From: Zonotrichia leucophrys gambelii
Taxonomy: Eukaryota; Chordata; Aves; Passeriformes; Passerellidae
NCBI RefSeq assembly: GCF_028769735.1
Contig: NC_088173.1
Span: 71,298,463-71,362,462, forward strand
Direction: 5' to 3'
Length of the DNA: 64,000 bases
The notes beneath the pieces are model-generated. The model was not told the origin of the DNA. It saw only the letters and a program-made list of their open reading frames with translations, and made no database searches. Position numbers and translations under genes: made by a program. Shown in pieces: positions 46,346-57,369 of the stretch (its first letter is position 1; the number at the start of each line of letters is the position of its first letter).

Positions 46346-46724
46346 GCGGTGGGAGATTCCCCATGGAGCAGCGCTCCAAAGTGCCTGTGGATAAAATTCT
46401 CCCTGTCCTGAAGGTCCCCAGAAATCCTCTGCTCAAACCAGGTGGCCACCAACAGGATTTAATCCCAGGATTCCACTTCCAGAGGGGGATTTTTGCCCTT
46501 CTCATCTTGCCTCTAGTTCCTCACATTATCCAGCCACATTCCCAAACCCTCAAAGGGAATTCCGATCTCCCTGGTGGTTGTTGCAGCCCTGAGCTGCTGC
46601 TCCTGTGCCCATTCCCAACCCTCTGGATGCACCAATCCAGAGGTTTTTCCTTCCCGCCTTGCTCCTCAGCAATATTTTGGGGTTGGTTTTCATTTGGAGA
46701 AGGTTCCTTTGGCTCCATCCCAAA

Positions 46725-46730
46725 ATTAAA
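46725..46730 (+). promoter_or_regulatory. EXOC6B: alternative polyadenylation signal candidate ATTAAA
   Basis: ATTAAA about 1.47 kb after the stop codon. No strong downstream GT-rich element is obvious. Confidence 0.15.
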
Positions 46731-48312
46731 CGGGAACACGGTCAGGAATGACCCCCTGGAGCTCCTGGGCTGTCCCAGCCATCTCCAGCTACAGGGACCA
46801 AGGGATTGTTTTCATTAATAAGAGGGAAAATTTGTAATTCCTTGGATTTGGAGAGGGATCGGGGGTTCCTTGTGAACTCCTCCTGTCGGGATATGGAAGA
46901 GGAATGATGGGAAAAGCAGCAGGTGAAGGAAAGTTGGAGTCAGCGTGGCCAGAAAGGGATCAGCTTTGGAGACACCTCTGGAAACGACCCAGAGGGACAA
47001 GGGATGGGAATTCCGGGAGTGGGATGGAGAGGGAGCAGAAACCCCGGGACACAGGGAAGGAATTTTGTGCTGCCATCCTGAAATTCCATTTTCCACTGCT
47101 ATATTGCCCTCCATGAGGTATTCCCACAAAAAAATCCCCAGCAAAACCTAATTTCAGATGTTCCAGGTGGCTCCCACCCTTCCCAAATCCACGCTGGATC
47201 CCCTTCCCATCTCCCTGATTCCAGGAAAAGCAGCCTGGGATGGGTTTCCTCGCTCCTTCAGGGTTTTTTTTTTCGAAAAACCAGGATTGGGATCCTCCAA
47301 ACCAGCTCCTGGCACTCAGGATTTGCTGCTGGAGAAGTCAAATCCGGCCAAGGGAGAGATTCTGGGAGTTCCTGATCTCGGGAGGTCAAGAGCCGGAACC
47401 GCAAGTCAGAGCCCGGGATGAAAAATGGGATTTTGGGACTCTGGTCCCAATTAACTTTTTGTTCTGAGAGATGTTCCATCACTTCCAAGCAAAATTAATC
47501 TTTTAAACAGATTGCCCCAAAAAAAAGGCCCTGGAAGACATCCCAAATCCCCTCTCAGTCTCTTCCTAATGATGGGTGTCCTCCGACACGGATGGAATTG
47601 CTTAGGAGGGAAAAGTCACTGCAGGGAATTTAGAAGGGGGGTGGGAAACAGGGACACGACCCAAATCCGAGATTTCCAGATTCCCAGAGTGAATTATGCT
47701 GTTCTCACACCTCGCTCCACATCCACTGAGCATTCCTTAGTGGATTTTATTTTTTAAGAAAAGAAAATTGGATCATCCCATAATTTTTCCCATCTCCAGC
47801 AAATATATTCCAGCAGCAGTGGGGAAAAATTATATTAAAACTCAAATTTGGCTTTCCAAGAAGCTTCTTTCCTTCTTCAGGAGTTGTCAGGCATTCCAGG
47901 AGTTGGGAATTATCCCATAAAAGGTGTCCAGAGTGGGAATTTTCAGCCCAACCCATCTATGGGATGTTTTCCCTGAGCCACCAGCCCCTGGGATGTGGGA
48001 AAGGAGGGGTTTTCCTGGGATTTTTTGAGTATTCCTGGGGCTGGAGTCCAAGCCAGTTGCTCCCAGGGATTTTTGCACTTTGTTCCGGATCCAATCCCAG
48101 CTCCCGCTCGGATGGGGACAGGAGGAGTTGGGATGATGCTGTTTTGGGGTTGGTTTCTCCAGAATTGGCTGCTTTGGGGAAGGTGGAATTTCGGACAGGA
48201 GCTGTGGGAAGGGTCGTGGTGGCCTCAAATTCCTTGGAAGTGAGGCTGGGACAGAGCTGTGGCTGCTCTGGGGACATCTCTGCTGTCACGTCCCTTGTGA
48301 CGAAGTTTTGGG

Positions 48313-48385
48313 ATCAAATTCCAACCAGAACCCAAATCCCAGGCAGAGATTCCAACCAGGACCCAAATCCCAGGCAGAGATTCCT
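48313..48385 (+). repeat. 33-bp direct duplication
   Basis: ATTCCAACCAGAACCCAAAT with CCCAGGCAGAG occurs twice in tandem with a partial third start. Confidence 0.85.
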
Positions 48386-48988
48386 CACCCTTGGGTGTCT
48401 CCTGCCTCCGCTGGGCTTTTCATGTTATTTCTGGGTTGGGTTTGGTGCTTTTTGGGGCCTTGGAGGGGTTTGGAGCATCCAAACACCATCCCACACTCCA
48501 GTTGGGTTTATGTCCCTTGATCCCGCAGGATTTTTGGGATCTCTGTCTCATTTTTCCTACAGCTCCACAGGGCTGGAGACCCCGCGTATCCCCCCTGGCA
48601 CAATTCCATATTTATCCCACTGCTGGCAGCTCCAAGGGAAGATAAATCCCATCCCAGGATGATCCCAGCTCTGCTGTCCACTGGGAACGCCGTGGATCGG
48701 CGGGAAGCAACCAGAACACACCGGGATTGGCTGGGATTCACCCCAAAAATTATGGGATGGTGCAGGGGGGGTTGTTTCACCCCAAAGCTGCTGCTGCAAT
48801 CTCCAGCCCCTCTCTTGCCCCCAGGGCTGGATTTGGGAAGCTTTCCCCAAATCCAGAGAGCTGGGATCCATCCCCACCTGCAGCTTCCCAAAAATTCCAT
48901 GGGCAGCTCTGGAATCCTGTCCTATCCAAGCTGCTCCCTGCCTTGGCTCATCCCTCAGATTCCGTTTTACCAGGAAGACCCCCACACT

Positions 48989-49110
48989 CCCATCCCATCC
49001 CATCCCATCCCATCCCATCCCATCCCATCCCTCCCATCCCATCCCATCCCATCCCATCCCATCCCATGGATCCCATCTCATCCCATGGATCCCATCCCAT
49101 CCCTGTCCAC
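48989..49110 (+). repeat. CCCAT pentamer array
   Basis: Near-pure (CATCC)n with two GGATCCCATCT interruptions. The same pentamer makes the larger array at 58.9 kb. Stop-free in all frames. Confidence 0.95.
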
Positions 49111-49413
49111 CGGGGTTGCCTTTTCCCGTTGATTTTGGGGTGGAAGGACCTGATTTTGGGAACCGAAGTGGTGAAAACAGCTTTTTTTGCACAAGTTGTT
49201 GCACAATAAGGGGGAAATTTAGCAAATTAGGTTTAACTTTAAAGGGAATTTTGTTGTTGGTTTGTTTTTTGGTTTTCTTTAAAACTCGCTAGCAGAGCTA
49301 CTGATTCCAAGAGGAAAAAGAGCTGGAATGGTTGGAGAGAAAGGACTGCATGGTTTACAGGTTCAATTCTGTTAGAAATTAGCATGTTGGACATTTATCC
49401 TGGTGTAATTCCA

Positions 49414-49419
49414 ATTAAA
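49414..49419 (+). promoter_or_regulatory. EXOC6B: candidate EXOC6B polyadenylation signal ATTAAA
   Basis: ATTAAA in the context CCAATTAAACAAATACAGCA, followed by T-rich and CTGGCTCTGTG sequence. It sits at the end of the last conserved-looking block after the stop codon. Confidence 0.35.
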
Positions 49420-49683
49420 CAAATACAGCATTTAACTGTTTCATTAACGACTCGTCTGGCTCTGTGCATCCCCGGGAAAAACCTGATCCCTGAATCCCAT
49501 AAAATTCCACATCCTCTTTGGACACCTGGCTGCTGCTGGAACACCTAGGTTTATGGGGGATCCAGGGGCAAGAAAATCCCTGGATGAGTGGTGGATTCCA
49601 CCTTCCCTCATTGCCCTGAGCAGAGACCAAGTTTCGCCCAAATTTTGGGGGATTTTAATTGGTTTCTACCAAAAAATTCCTCC

Positions 49684-49875
49684 CTGGGAAGGCAGAGAGG
49701 GGCTGGGCTGGAATTCCCAGATTTGCTGTGGCTGCCCCTGGATCCCTGGCAGTGCCCAAGGCCAGGTTGGACAATGGGGCTTGGATCCACCTGGGACAGT
49801 GGGAATTGTCCCTGCCCGTGGAACTGGTTGGGATTTAAGGTCCCTTTTCCACCCAAACCATTCCAGGATTCTGGA
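49684..49875 (+). repeat. CR1-J-like LINE 3' end
   Basis: Sense: AATTCCCAGATTTGCTGTGG, CCACCTGGGACAGTGGG, tail CATTCCAGGATTC. Confidence 0.8.
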
Positions 49876-50443
49876 GATGGGGAAATTTTATAGAATGGCT
49901 CAAGCAGATGATGTGGGGTTTGTGTAGGATGAAGGATTTAGGGAATATCCATGGGATGGCAAAGATTCCTGGATGGCTTGGATTCCATGAATTCCTCTAA
50001 ATCCCCTTTTTCAGCCATTTATTCTTGGTGGTTTCTGGCAAATCCTGGGACAGGGATTCCCAGATGTTAATTTGGAACAGTGGGAAGGAAAATGTTCCCT
50101 GGAGATTTTGGTGACTTCACCTCTGCCAGGGGCCTTTCCCCACAGGAGAGGGCAAAAGGAGAGTGGGAATTTGGGAAAATCATGGATTTAACCAGGATAT
50201 TCCTGGGCATTTCCTGGTAATGGAAAAAAGGTAAAAAATTCCATGTCCTCCCTCAGCAGCTCCAGGGAGGACCCAAAAGTCCAGGAATCCCCCCAGTGCC
50301 TGGGATAAGGACCTTTGTGTCACCCCCATCCCCTTTTCCAGGTGAATTTCGGGATGCTCCAGGTGGGAGATGGAGATGTGGGGATTGGACGTGTTCAGTC
50401 CCAGCACTGTGAGACCTTGGTGGGAGATGGTGGGAAGAGATCT
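49876..50443. other. intergenic stretch without gene
   Basis: No recognisable feature. Confidence 0.5.
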
Positions 50444-50713
50444 CGGATCATCCTGGATCTGTGGATCCCAGATCGTACTTGATCAGTGGATCTCAGGTCA
50501 TTTTGGATTAATGAATCTCAGACTGTCCTTGATCAGTGGATCTTGGATCATCCGGGAACAGAGGATCCTGGACCTTCCTGGATCTATGGATCTTGGATCA
50601 GCATGGATCAATGGATCTCAGACTTTCCTGGGTCAATGAATCTTGGATAATCCTGGATCAGTGGATCTCAGACTGTCCTGGATGTGTGGATGCTGGATCA
50701 TCCTGGATCAGGG
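50444..50713 (+). repeat. 24-25 bp minisatellite
   Basis: About eleven units with TGGATCAGTGGATCTCAGAC alternating with TGGATCTTGGATCATCC. The 247-aa frame starting at 50536 is partly this repeat (eight-residue periods) and has no domain. Confidence 0.9.
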
Positions 50714-50874
50714 AGTGCAGCACGGGTGGGTTTTGGGGCACGGATTTGGGATGCTGCAGTGTCACCGATGTCACCCTGGGTGTGGCCAGGCCCTGGATCA
50801 GTGCCCGGAGCGGGGCCAGACCTCAGCAGGGCCCTGTGGCTCCCCTGGGCTGGCTCTGCCACCAGCTCTGTCAC

Positions 50875-51012
50875 CCTCGTGTCCTCGGAACACGCCTCGT
50901 GTCCTCCCTGTCCCCCCCTCATGTCCTCCCTGTCCCCCCTTGTGTCCTTGGGACACCCCTCGTGTCCTCCCTGTCCCCCCCTCGTATCCTCCCTGTCCCC
51001 CCTCACGTCCCC
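50875..51012 (+). repeat. C/T-rich tandem repeat, about 25-bp unit
   Basis: Repeats of TCGTGTCCTCCCTGTCCCCC with GGGACACCCC variants. Confidence 0.85.
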
Positions 51013-51069
51013 CCAGCCCTGAGCCGCTGTTCCAGCCCCAGGGATGCGTTGCCAGCCCAATTTTCACCA

Positions 51070-51240
51070 AACCATGGAATCATGGAATATCCTGGTGGGA
51101 AGGGACCCACAGAGATCACCCAGCCCTGCTCCTGCCCCTGCCCAGGACACCCCACGAGCCACCCCAAGCAGGGAGGTTTTCCTTCCCTCCTGGTTTTCCC
51201 TGATCCTGGGAAACAAACGTTTTCCAGCTGCTGCTCCTGC
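51070..51240 (-). repeat. CR1 LINE 3' end, ATCATGGAATAT type
   Basis: Antisense: ACCATGGAATCATGGAATAT, GGGACCCACAGAGATCACC, CCTGCCCAGGACACCCC. It differs from the CR1-J-like copies and matches the copy at 59963. Confidence 0.7.
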
Positions 51241-51507
51241 ACATTCCTTTCTGGCTGCCTCTGTCCCCTCGTGCCCTGACCTCAGTTCACCTCCTCACCT
51301 CCTTCCCAGTGGGATCAGCCGAGGCTGCGGGAGGTGGAGCTGCCAGGTGAGTCTGACTCCTCCAGGTGGGATTTGCCTCCTCCAGGGAGCCCCAGGAATG
51401 CGGCAGGAGGAGGTTTGGGATGTTGGGAGATGCCCTCACCCCCCTGTGGGGTGGCTTTCCCATCGTGTCCCACGGGCAGGGACTGAAAGACGGCAGGAAT
51501 GGGTGGG

Positions 51508-51722
51508 ATCTTGGCAAGGAATTCCTGGCTGGGAGCGTGGGGAGGGGCTGGGCTGGAATTCCCAGATTTGCTGTGGCTGCCCCTGGATCCCTGGCAGTGC
51601 CCAAGGCCAGGTTGGACATTGGGGCTTGGAGCCACCTGGTCTCACTGAAGGTATCCCTGCCCATGGAAAAAGTTATAACGAGATGGAATTTAAGTTCCCT
51701 TCCAAACCATTCTGAAATTCCA
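51508..51722 (+). repeat. CR1-J-like LINE 3' end
   Basis: Sense: GGCAAGGAATTCCTGGCTGG, AATTCCCAGATTTGCTGTGG, and a modified end AAACCATTCTGAAATTCCAC that has been tandemly copied downstream. Confidence 0.85.
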
Positions 51723-51990
51723 CGAGTTCTTCTGCCATGGCTCCAAAACCACCTCTCACTGAAGGTGTCTTTGCCCATGGATAGGGTTGAAATGGGATGG
51801 GAATTTAAGTTCCCTTCCAAACCATTCTATAATTCCAAGATTTCTTCTGCCATGGCTCCAAAAACACCTCTCACTGAAGGTGTCCCTGCCCATGGATGAG
51901 GTTGGAATGGGATGGAATTTAACTTCCTATCAAAACCATTCAGTAATTCCACAATTTCTCCTGCCATGGCTCTGGAAACACCTGCAGTGG
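51641..51990 (+). repeat. 114-115 bp tandem amplification of a CR1 end
   Basis: Three units starting with CTCACTGAAGGT at 51641, 51755 and 51870. Each contains the CCCATGG box, AAGTTCCCTTCCAAACC, and a new TTCTGCCATGGCTCCAAAA segment. Confidence 0.9.
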
Positions 51991-53225
51991 AAGGGATGGG
52001 CCGGTGGCCGCTGGATCGGGACCACCGGGGCTCTTGGAGCGAGGAGTGCGAGGCAGAGGTGGCAGCAGGAAGCTGATAAGCCCCAGCTGTCACCACTTGC
52101 CCGCGGAACCGGGGAGAAGGAGGCTGTGGGAGCAGATCCCAGATAGGCTGGCTCGCGATAAGGAGCGCGATAAGGCCGAGATAAGGCAGGGAGGGCTGGA
52201 CGGGCTCCAGGAGGAACCGGAGCGGAGCTGGTGAGAAATGCGGGCACGGCAGGTGGGGCAGCGCATCCGGGTGGGAAACGGGGTCACGGGAATTCGGGAG
52301 AGGGTGAGGATGGTCCGGCCAGGTGGCACCAAAATGAGGATGGTGAGGGGGAAAATCAGGATTGGGATAAACAGGAATTTCCTCCTTCCCTCCGCGGTGT
52401 TTCCCGGTGGGAAGAGAGGAGACAGGAATCCCCCCCATCCAACCATGCCCCACGTGTCCCCAGCCCCGCTAATTGCATTCCGTGGGGCACTAATTGGATG
52501 ATTGGATCAAAGGCGGGAGCCCATCCATATCTGCCGGGCGCTGGATGCGATTACCCGGGAGCTCGCATCCATCACCGCCGCCCCTCCCTGACCCAGCGGG
52601 GCCCGCGCAGGTACCGAGCCCCCATCCCAAATGGGATTTGGCTCCCGAAAGGTTCAAGGCAGGCGGCGGATGACAAATGACGGCGGTGCCGCGTCCGCCG
52701 GGCGCTCATTCATCCATCTCCCGGGGCCGGCCCGGGATGCGGGCGCTGCCGGCGGGGACCATCGCTCACTGTCACCGCGACGTGCCGAGTGTTAAAGACC
52801 CCCCGGCGGGGCACGGGGCGCTCGTTTGTATTCATTAGCACCGGCCGCAGATGTGGAGGAGGCTCCGAGCGCTCCTCGGCTCTCGGGGCAGCCGTGACAC
52901 CTCGGTCCCCTCGCCTGGTGACACCGCGGACTTGTTGCTGCCGTCGGAGGAGCGCGGTGCTGGTTGTCCTCCGGCCACAGCCCTGGAAAAGCCATCCCGA
53001 AGGGCCGGGCTGGTCCTGGGACATCTGGAATGAGCCCGGATTTGTCTTTTCCCTCTCTCGAGGCTCGATGTGGTGGCCCCGGGGCTGTGCAGGGCACGGG
53101 ATGCTCCGTCCCCGCAAGAGCAGAAATTTGGGAGCAGCCGCTGACTCGGTGCCCCTGGATGGAACCGTGGCTGTTGGAGACAGGAATTCCCAGCTAGAAT
53201 TTCCTAGGTGGAAATTTCATTTCTT
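51991..53225. promoter_or_regulatory. CpG-rich, motif-rich intergenic block (candidate CNE/CpG island)
   Basis: The largest CpG-rich segment in the window. At 52465-52515 it carries CTAATTG, CACTAATTGGATGATTGG (homeodomain/PBX-like) and a TCF/LEF-like ATCAAAG at 52506-52512. Around 52540-52800 it is dense in CpG. A promoter is possible, but none of the open frames (up to 208 aa) resembles a known first exon, and I do not recognise CYP26B1 exon 1. Treated as regulatory candidate. Confidence 0.35.
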
Positions 53226-53814
53226 CTAGCCTTCACAGCCTGGACTGTGAAACCCCTCCCGTGCCTCTTTTTGGGAACAGACAGGGATAAGTCTAGGAAA
53301 AATCCCCTTAAATCCTTCTGTTCCGAGGACAGGATATAGGGAAAAGTAAAAAAAAATGGGATTTTGGGGCAGAGCATGATCCAAGAGCCTGAGAACCTGA
53401 GCTGAGCATTCCCTGAGTGTCCATGATGCCCAACCCCATCCCCTTCCCTGCTCCAAGGAATCCTCCTTTCTATGGAAAGGCAATAGCCTGAAGGATCCAG
53501 GACCTTCCAAAAAAAGGTCCAGGAAAAAAAAAACAATGGGAATTCAACCTTGATGTGATTGGTTGGGAATTTTGCTGTTTGATGGGGTCCAGCTGGGGTT
53601 TCCTGAGGTGATCCAAGGGTCCTGGAGCTTGGGTCCCTTTGGGTCATCCGTGGCTCAGCTGATGGGGAAGGTCCATCTCGGGAGGGATCTCTGCAGCATT
53701 CCCAGGCTGCAATCCCTGAGGAGTCTGAGCTTGGGAAGGAAGCACAGCAATTCCCAGGGGGAAGGGTGGCTGCAGCCAGCCAGGGGGTGGAAAATCCGCC
53801 TTTGTTTTCTTTAT
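53226..53814. other. intergenic stretch without gene
   Basis: No recognisable feature. Confidence 0.5.
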
Positions 53815-53917
53815 GGAATCATGGAATGGTTTGGCTTGGAAGGGCCCTTAAAGCCCAACCCCGTGGCAGGGACAACTCCCACCATCCCAGGGTGCTCCAA
53901 GCCCTATCCAGCCTTTT
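53815..53917 (-). repeat. CR1 LINE 3' end (left arm of inverted pair)
   Basis: Antisense: GGAATCATGGAATGGTTTGG, CCCTTAAAGCCCAACCCC, ACTCCCACCATCCCAGG. Confidence 0.8.
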
Positions 53918-53949
53918 GTTTCCAAGGGCCTGGGCTCACCTCATCCATC

Positions 53950-54068
53950 CCCAGCATCCCTGGAAGTGTCCAAGGCCAGGCTGGAGAGGGCTTGGAGCAC
54001 CTGGGATGGTGGGAGGTGTCCCCGCCATGGCAGGGCTGGGAATGGGATGGGATTTAAGGTCCCTTGGA
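53950..54068 (+). repeat. CR1 LINE 3' end (right arm of inverted pair)
   Basis: Sense: CATCCCTGGAAGTGTCCAAG, GGATGGTGGGAGGTGTCCC, GGGATTTAAGGTCCCTT. It faces the antisense copy across 32 bp. Confidence 0.8.
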
Positions 54069-54477
54069 GCACGTAAGTCCCTCTAGGGAAGGGCTCTGGG
54101 GAATTCCCTGAGGGGGAAAGATCCTGAGCATTCCACAGTCCCCTCCATCCCAAACAATTCTACAATCCCATGGCTGGGAAAAGGCAGCTCCAGACAGAGG
54201 GGATGCAGATCCAGCTCATCCCTAAGGGAATGCTGGGCACACACTTGGCCTTCAGGGCCACCTCCTGCACATTTGGGCACCAAAACTCCCCCGTGGCCAC
54301 CAAGACAGGCAGAAAATCCCCAGGGAATGAAAAACCCTGGGCGTGATCCCACCCACCCCGAAATCCATGATCAGCTTTCCCGCCCGGCTCCGTCTTGGGA
54401 TCTCTCACTGCTCAGAGTGACCCTGAGAAATGTTGGAAAGACTCTTTTCCCAGCCCTGTGCTTGAAGGACGAGTCAG
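54069..54477. other. intergenic stretch without gene
   Basis: A diverged CR1-like tail may sit at 54125-54172 (AACAATTCTACAATCCCATG). Otherwise nothing recognised. Confidence 0.45.
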
Positions 54478-54499
54478 AGCTCTTCAGTTCTCGGTCTCA

Positions 54500-54657
54500 A
54501 GGTTGTTTATTTTCTATAAAACATTATCTATATCTTATATTATTATATTATTAATATTATATTATTAATAGTATAATATTTATAAGATAATATTAATATT
54601 ATCTATATTTATATTATCTATATTTATATTATCTATATTATCTTATCTATAAAATAT
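54500..54657. repeat. TATTA/ATCTATATT AT-rich expansion
   Basis: Pure A/T-rich, partly palindromic run (ATTATATTATTAATATTATA, then ATCTATATTTAT units) inserted in the LTR-like element near its AATAAA. Confidence 0.9.
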
Positions 54658-54721
54658 TTTCTCCTGCCCTGCCGAGCTCCGCTCAGCAAGACAGCCCAGG
54701 ACACTCTGCCTGCCCCAGGTC

Positions 54722-55200
54722 AGTGTTATCTTTTTATACTAAAAACTATGTGTAGAATATTTACAATTGCTTCCCAATACCTGTCCCCCATGTTAGACAG
54801 TGAGCTTCTACTCTAAACCAACCCAAAAGTGCCACCATCACAGCAGGAGATGGAGGCCAAGAACAAGAAGGAGAAAGGCTGGAAATGCCCAGGTTCCTCC
54901 ATCTTGCCCCCTGAATCCCCATCCTAAAAACCCCAAAATTCTACTTTTCCAAAATTCTACTTTTTCCACACCCTCAGGCCGCTGTTATCTTTTTATACTA
55001 AGAACTACCTGTACTTTATTCACAATAATTTTCCAATACCTATCTCCTGTGTTAGACAGTCTGTCTCTAAACCAATCCAGAAGTGCCACCATCACAGCAG
55101 AAGGTGGAGGACAAGAGGAAGGACAGGACAGGCCCAGATTCCTCCATTTTGCCCCCCAAACACCCATTCTAAAACCCCAAAAATCTATTTTTTCACCCCG
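54722..55200. repeat. 259-bp tandem duplication inside the LTR-like element
   Basis: GTTATCTTTTTATACT occurs at 54725 and 54984. Both copies continue with ATGTTAGACAGT/GTGTTAGACAGT, AGTGCCACCATCACAGCAG and CCTCCAT-TTGCCCC boxes. Confidence 0.9.
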
Positions 55201-55504
55201 TGATAAATTCACTATCATTCTACTCAAACCCTTGTGGCTTGCAGATCTTAATCCAAGGTTGGTAATTCGCTCCGTGGGTCATAACCAAACCCACAGGGGC
55301 ATTCTGGGCTCTGTTCCAGGGTCTCTGAGCCCCCTGGCAGGGGTCTGGGCTGCCCAGGACAGACAGAGGGATGTCCTGGGTTCCGACAGCCCCGGTGCTC
55401 CCCGGGCTCGGGGGAGGTTTGGGATCTCTGCCTGGGGCCTGCGGGGACACGCCAGGGTCGATAGGATCTGGCTGGGCTCTGGCTCCCAGCTGCTGGAAGG
55501 AGGC

Positions 55505-55562
55505 TTGGGATGAGAAGATCTTTCAGGTCCTTTCCACCCCAAACCCGAATTCTGTGACTCAC
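55505..55562 (+). repeat. CR1 tail fragment
   Basis: Sense: AGATCTTTCAGGTCCTTTCC, CCCGAATTCTGTGACTC. Confidence 0.55.
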
Positions 55563-56112
55563 GCTCCTCTGGTTTTGTTGGAAACCCATCCCGGGCTTGG
55601 ACGGGGAGTGGGGAATGTGTCAGGGCTGGCCTGGTGGGGTTAGCAGGGCGAGATTTCCCCAGCCCTGACCCCGTTTCACACCTGCTGGGATAATTCCCAG
55701 CCTTGGGATTCTTTCCTGGGGATGGGCCGGAGCAAAAGCCCCGGGGCTGTGTCTATCCCAGCAAATTAAGCAGTTCCAGGCTTCAGACACCAATTATCCT
55801 CATGGTTTAATTATTAAATTATTGCCCAGGTGATTCTCGGGCACGGCTCTGGACTGTGCCCGGAGCATTCCTGAGGGGCAGGAGGGATTTGGCTCCCTGT
55901 TTTTGTGGAGGTCATCCAGTGGGTGAAGGTTTGACCTCGCCAGGTGTCCTCGGGGCTGGAGGATGATCCCAGACTCTTCCATGATCCCAGAGGAGATGTG
56001 CCATGGCCAGCCAGGCCCAGCTTTCCCAAACTCAAGTCCTTCCAGCTTGGATATTTTCCACATGTGCAGCCCTGAATTCCTAAGGGAGAGTGATTCTAAT
56101 TGCAAATAGTAA
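55563..56112. other. intergenic stretch without gene
   Basis: No recognisable feature apart from a TTTAATTATTAAATTATT patch at 55806. Confidence 0.5.
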
Positions 56113-56172
56113 TTTGCATTATTTTATTTTATTTTATTTTATTTTATTTTATTTTATTTTATTTTATTTTAT
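56113..56172 (+). repeat. TTTTA pentamer array
   Basis: About eleven ATTTT units. Confidence 0.95.
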
Positions 56173-56317
56173 CCCAGAAGACTCCTTTTTGCTGATTAAG
56201 CCATGCCTGGACCAGCTGGGCTTGTCACCAGGGAGGGCTTCGTTCCTGGAGCAAAGACAGGGAGAATCCCTCATTTTTTTTTGAGAATCCCTCAGTTTTT
56301 CCAGCTGATTTCCAGCT

Positions 56318-56410
56318 GGGAAAGGAGAGTTTGGAGCAGCCTGGTCTAGGGGAAGGTGTTGGTGCCCATGGATGATCTGTGAGGTCCTTCCAGCACAAAC
56401 CATTCCATGA
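56318..56410 (+). repeat. CR1 LINE 3' end
   Basis: Sense: TTTGGAGCAGCCTGGTCTAG, GAGGTCCTTCCAGCAC, tail CATTCCATG. Confidence 0.7.
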
Positions 56411-56468
56411 AAACTGATTCCTTCCCAAAACTGTGATCCCACAGTGCCTGTGTCAGCTGGCACTGGAA

Positions 56469-56565
56469 GAGCCTCCATCGTTATCCCAGCCTCCATCGTT
56501 ATCCCAGCCTCCATCGTTATCCCAGCCTCCATCGTTATCCCAGCCTCCATCATTGTCCCAGCCTC
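56469..56565 (+). repeat. 18-bp minisatellite
   Basis: Five units of CCTCCATCGTTATCCCAG (the last reads CATTGTC). In-frame six-residue repeats on both strands are a by-product. Confidence 0.95.
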
Positions 56566-57369
56566 TCCTTCCCTCCCAGCCTCTCTTGCTCCCTTGGCAC
56601 TTTTGATCCTCCCCGTCTGCCCGGGAGTGCGATGATGGGCGGGGGAGATTTGCATGTTGGAATTCCAACCAGGAAGTTCCCTGGCGCAGGGGGGGACGGA
56701 TTCCTCCCCCACTTTGGGGTTTTTTTTGGTTTTATTTGTTTTTCCGGTCGCCCTGGGGACAGCCTTGGGTGTTTCCCCTTTCCAAGGGCGCTACTCGAAA
56801 GCAGGTGGAGGTGACGTGGGACATCCGTGACCCGGGGGTGACCCTGCCCGCGTTCCCAGATGGATAAGCCGGTGACTAAGGCACATCCTGGCTTTCCTGA
56901 GACACACCCAGCTGCTTGGATCCCTCCTAAATGATATTTTCCAGCCTCTCTCTCTCTCCCCACCCTCCAGGAGAAATTCCTCCCAAGGAAAGCTGAGGGT
57001 GTTTGTTTGGGGGCCATGCTGAGGGAAACACCAAAAATGATGGAATGGGGAAGGAGTGAGCTGGGAATGCTTTGACCATCCCGGTTATTTGGTGCCAATG
57101 ATCCCAAATTTTGGGCTGTGGTGCTGGAGCCAGTCTGGGATTGGGCTGCTGGGAGACCAGAGGGGTCTGGAATGGCCAAGTAGAGAGGATCCCAAATTCT
57201 GCAGTTGTTTGGTTGAGGAAAACGTTTTCCAGCAGCCTCCAAATCCATCACAGAATGCTCTACCAGGAATTGGCTGGAATGAGATCCAGAGGGATTGGGA
57301 TTGAGGAGGATGGTGGGAATGGGATGGGGGCACTGGGGATGCAGCACTCTCCAAGGGTGAACAACCAAC
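56566..57369. other. intergenic stretch without gene
   Basis: No exon seen. The 272-aa frame on the - strand here has no recognisable domain and runs into the 18-bp repeat. Confidence 0.5.

Larger units (their letters stand above)
45253..49435 (+). other. EXOC6B: probable EXOC6B 3' UTR
   Basis: No splice or gene signal interrupts the 4.2 kb after the stop. The right end (49190-49435) is complex, AT-richer sequence with CTTTAAAACTCGCTAGCAGA and GTTTACAGGTTCAATTCTG words, resembling a conserved UTR end. The UTR may end earlier: an ATTAAA at 46725-46730 is an alternative. It carries a 204-220 bp tandem duplication and a CCCAT pentamer array. Extent is inference. Confidence 0.4.
54478..55395 (-). 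mobile_element. LTR-like element (solo endogenous-retrovirus LTR), internally duplicated
   Basis: The block resembles songbird ERV LTRs in its word order: GGTCTCAAGGTTGTTTATTT, a C/G-rich CCGAGCTCCGCTCAGC box, a GTTATCTTTTTATACT box, AGTGCCACCATCACAGCAG, CCTCCATCTTGCCCC, CTTGTGGCTTGCAGATC. On the - strand an AATAAA (54506-54511) lies near the left end, as expected of R/U5 on that strand. No retroviral gene is attached, so this is a solo LTR. Boundaries and family name are uncertain; identification rests on remembered pattern. Confidence 0.5.

Noticed and set aside
48989..49110. CRISPR-like or telomeric repeat
   Set aside because: It is a simple pentamer microsatellite with no spacers, in a vertebrate nuclear sequence.
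52004..53229. Possible first exon of CYP26B1 or another gene in the CpG-rich block
   Set aside because: None of the frames resembles a P450 N-terminus or any family I know, and no frame ends at a convincing donor with matching downstream exons.
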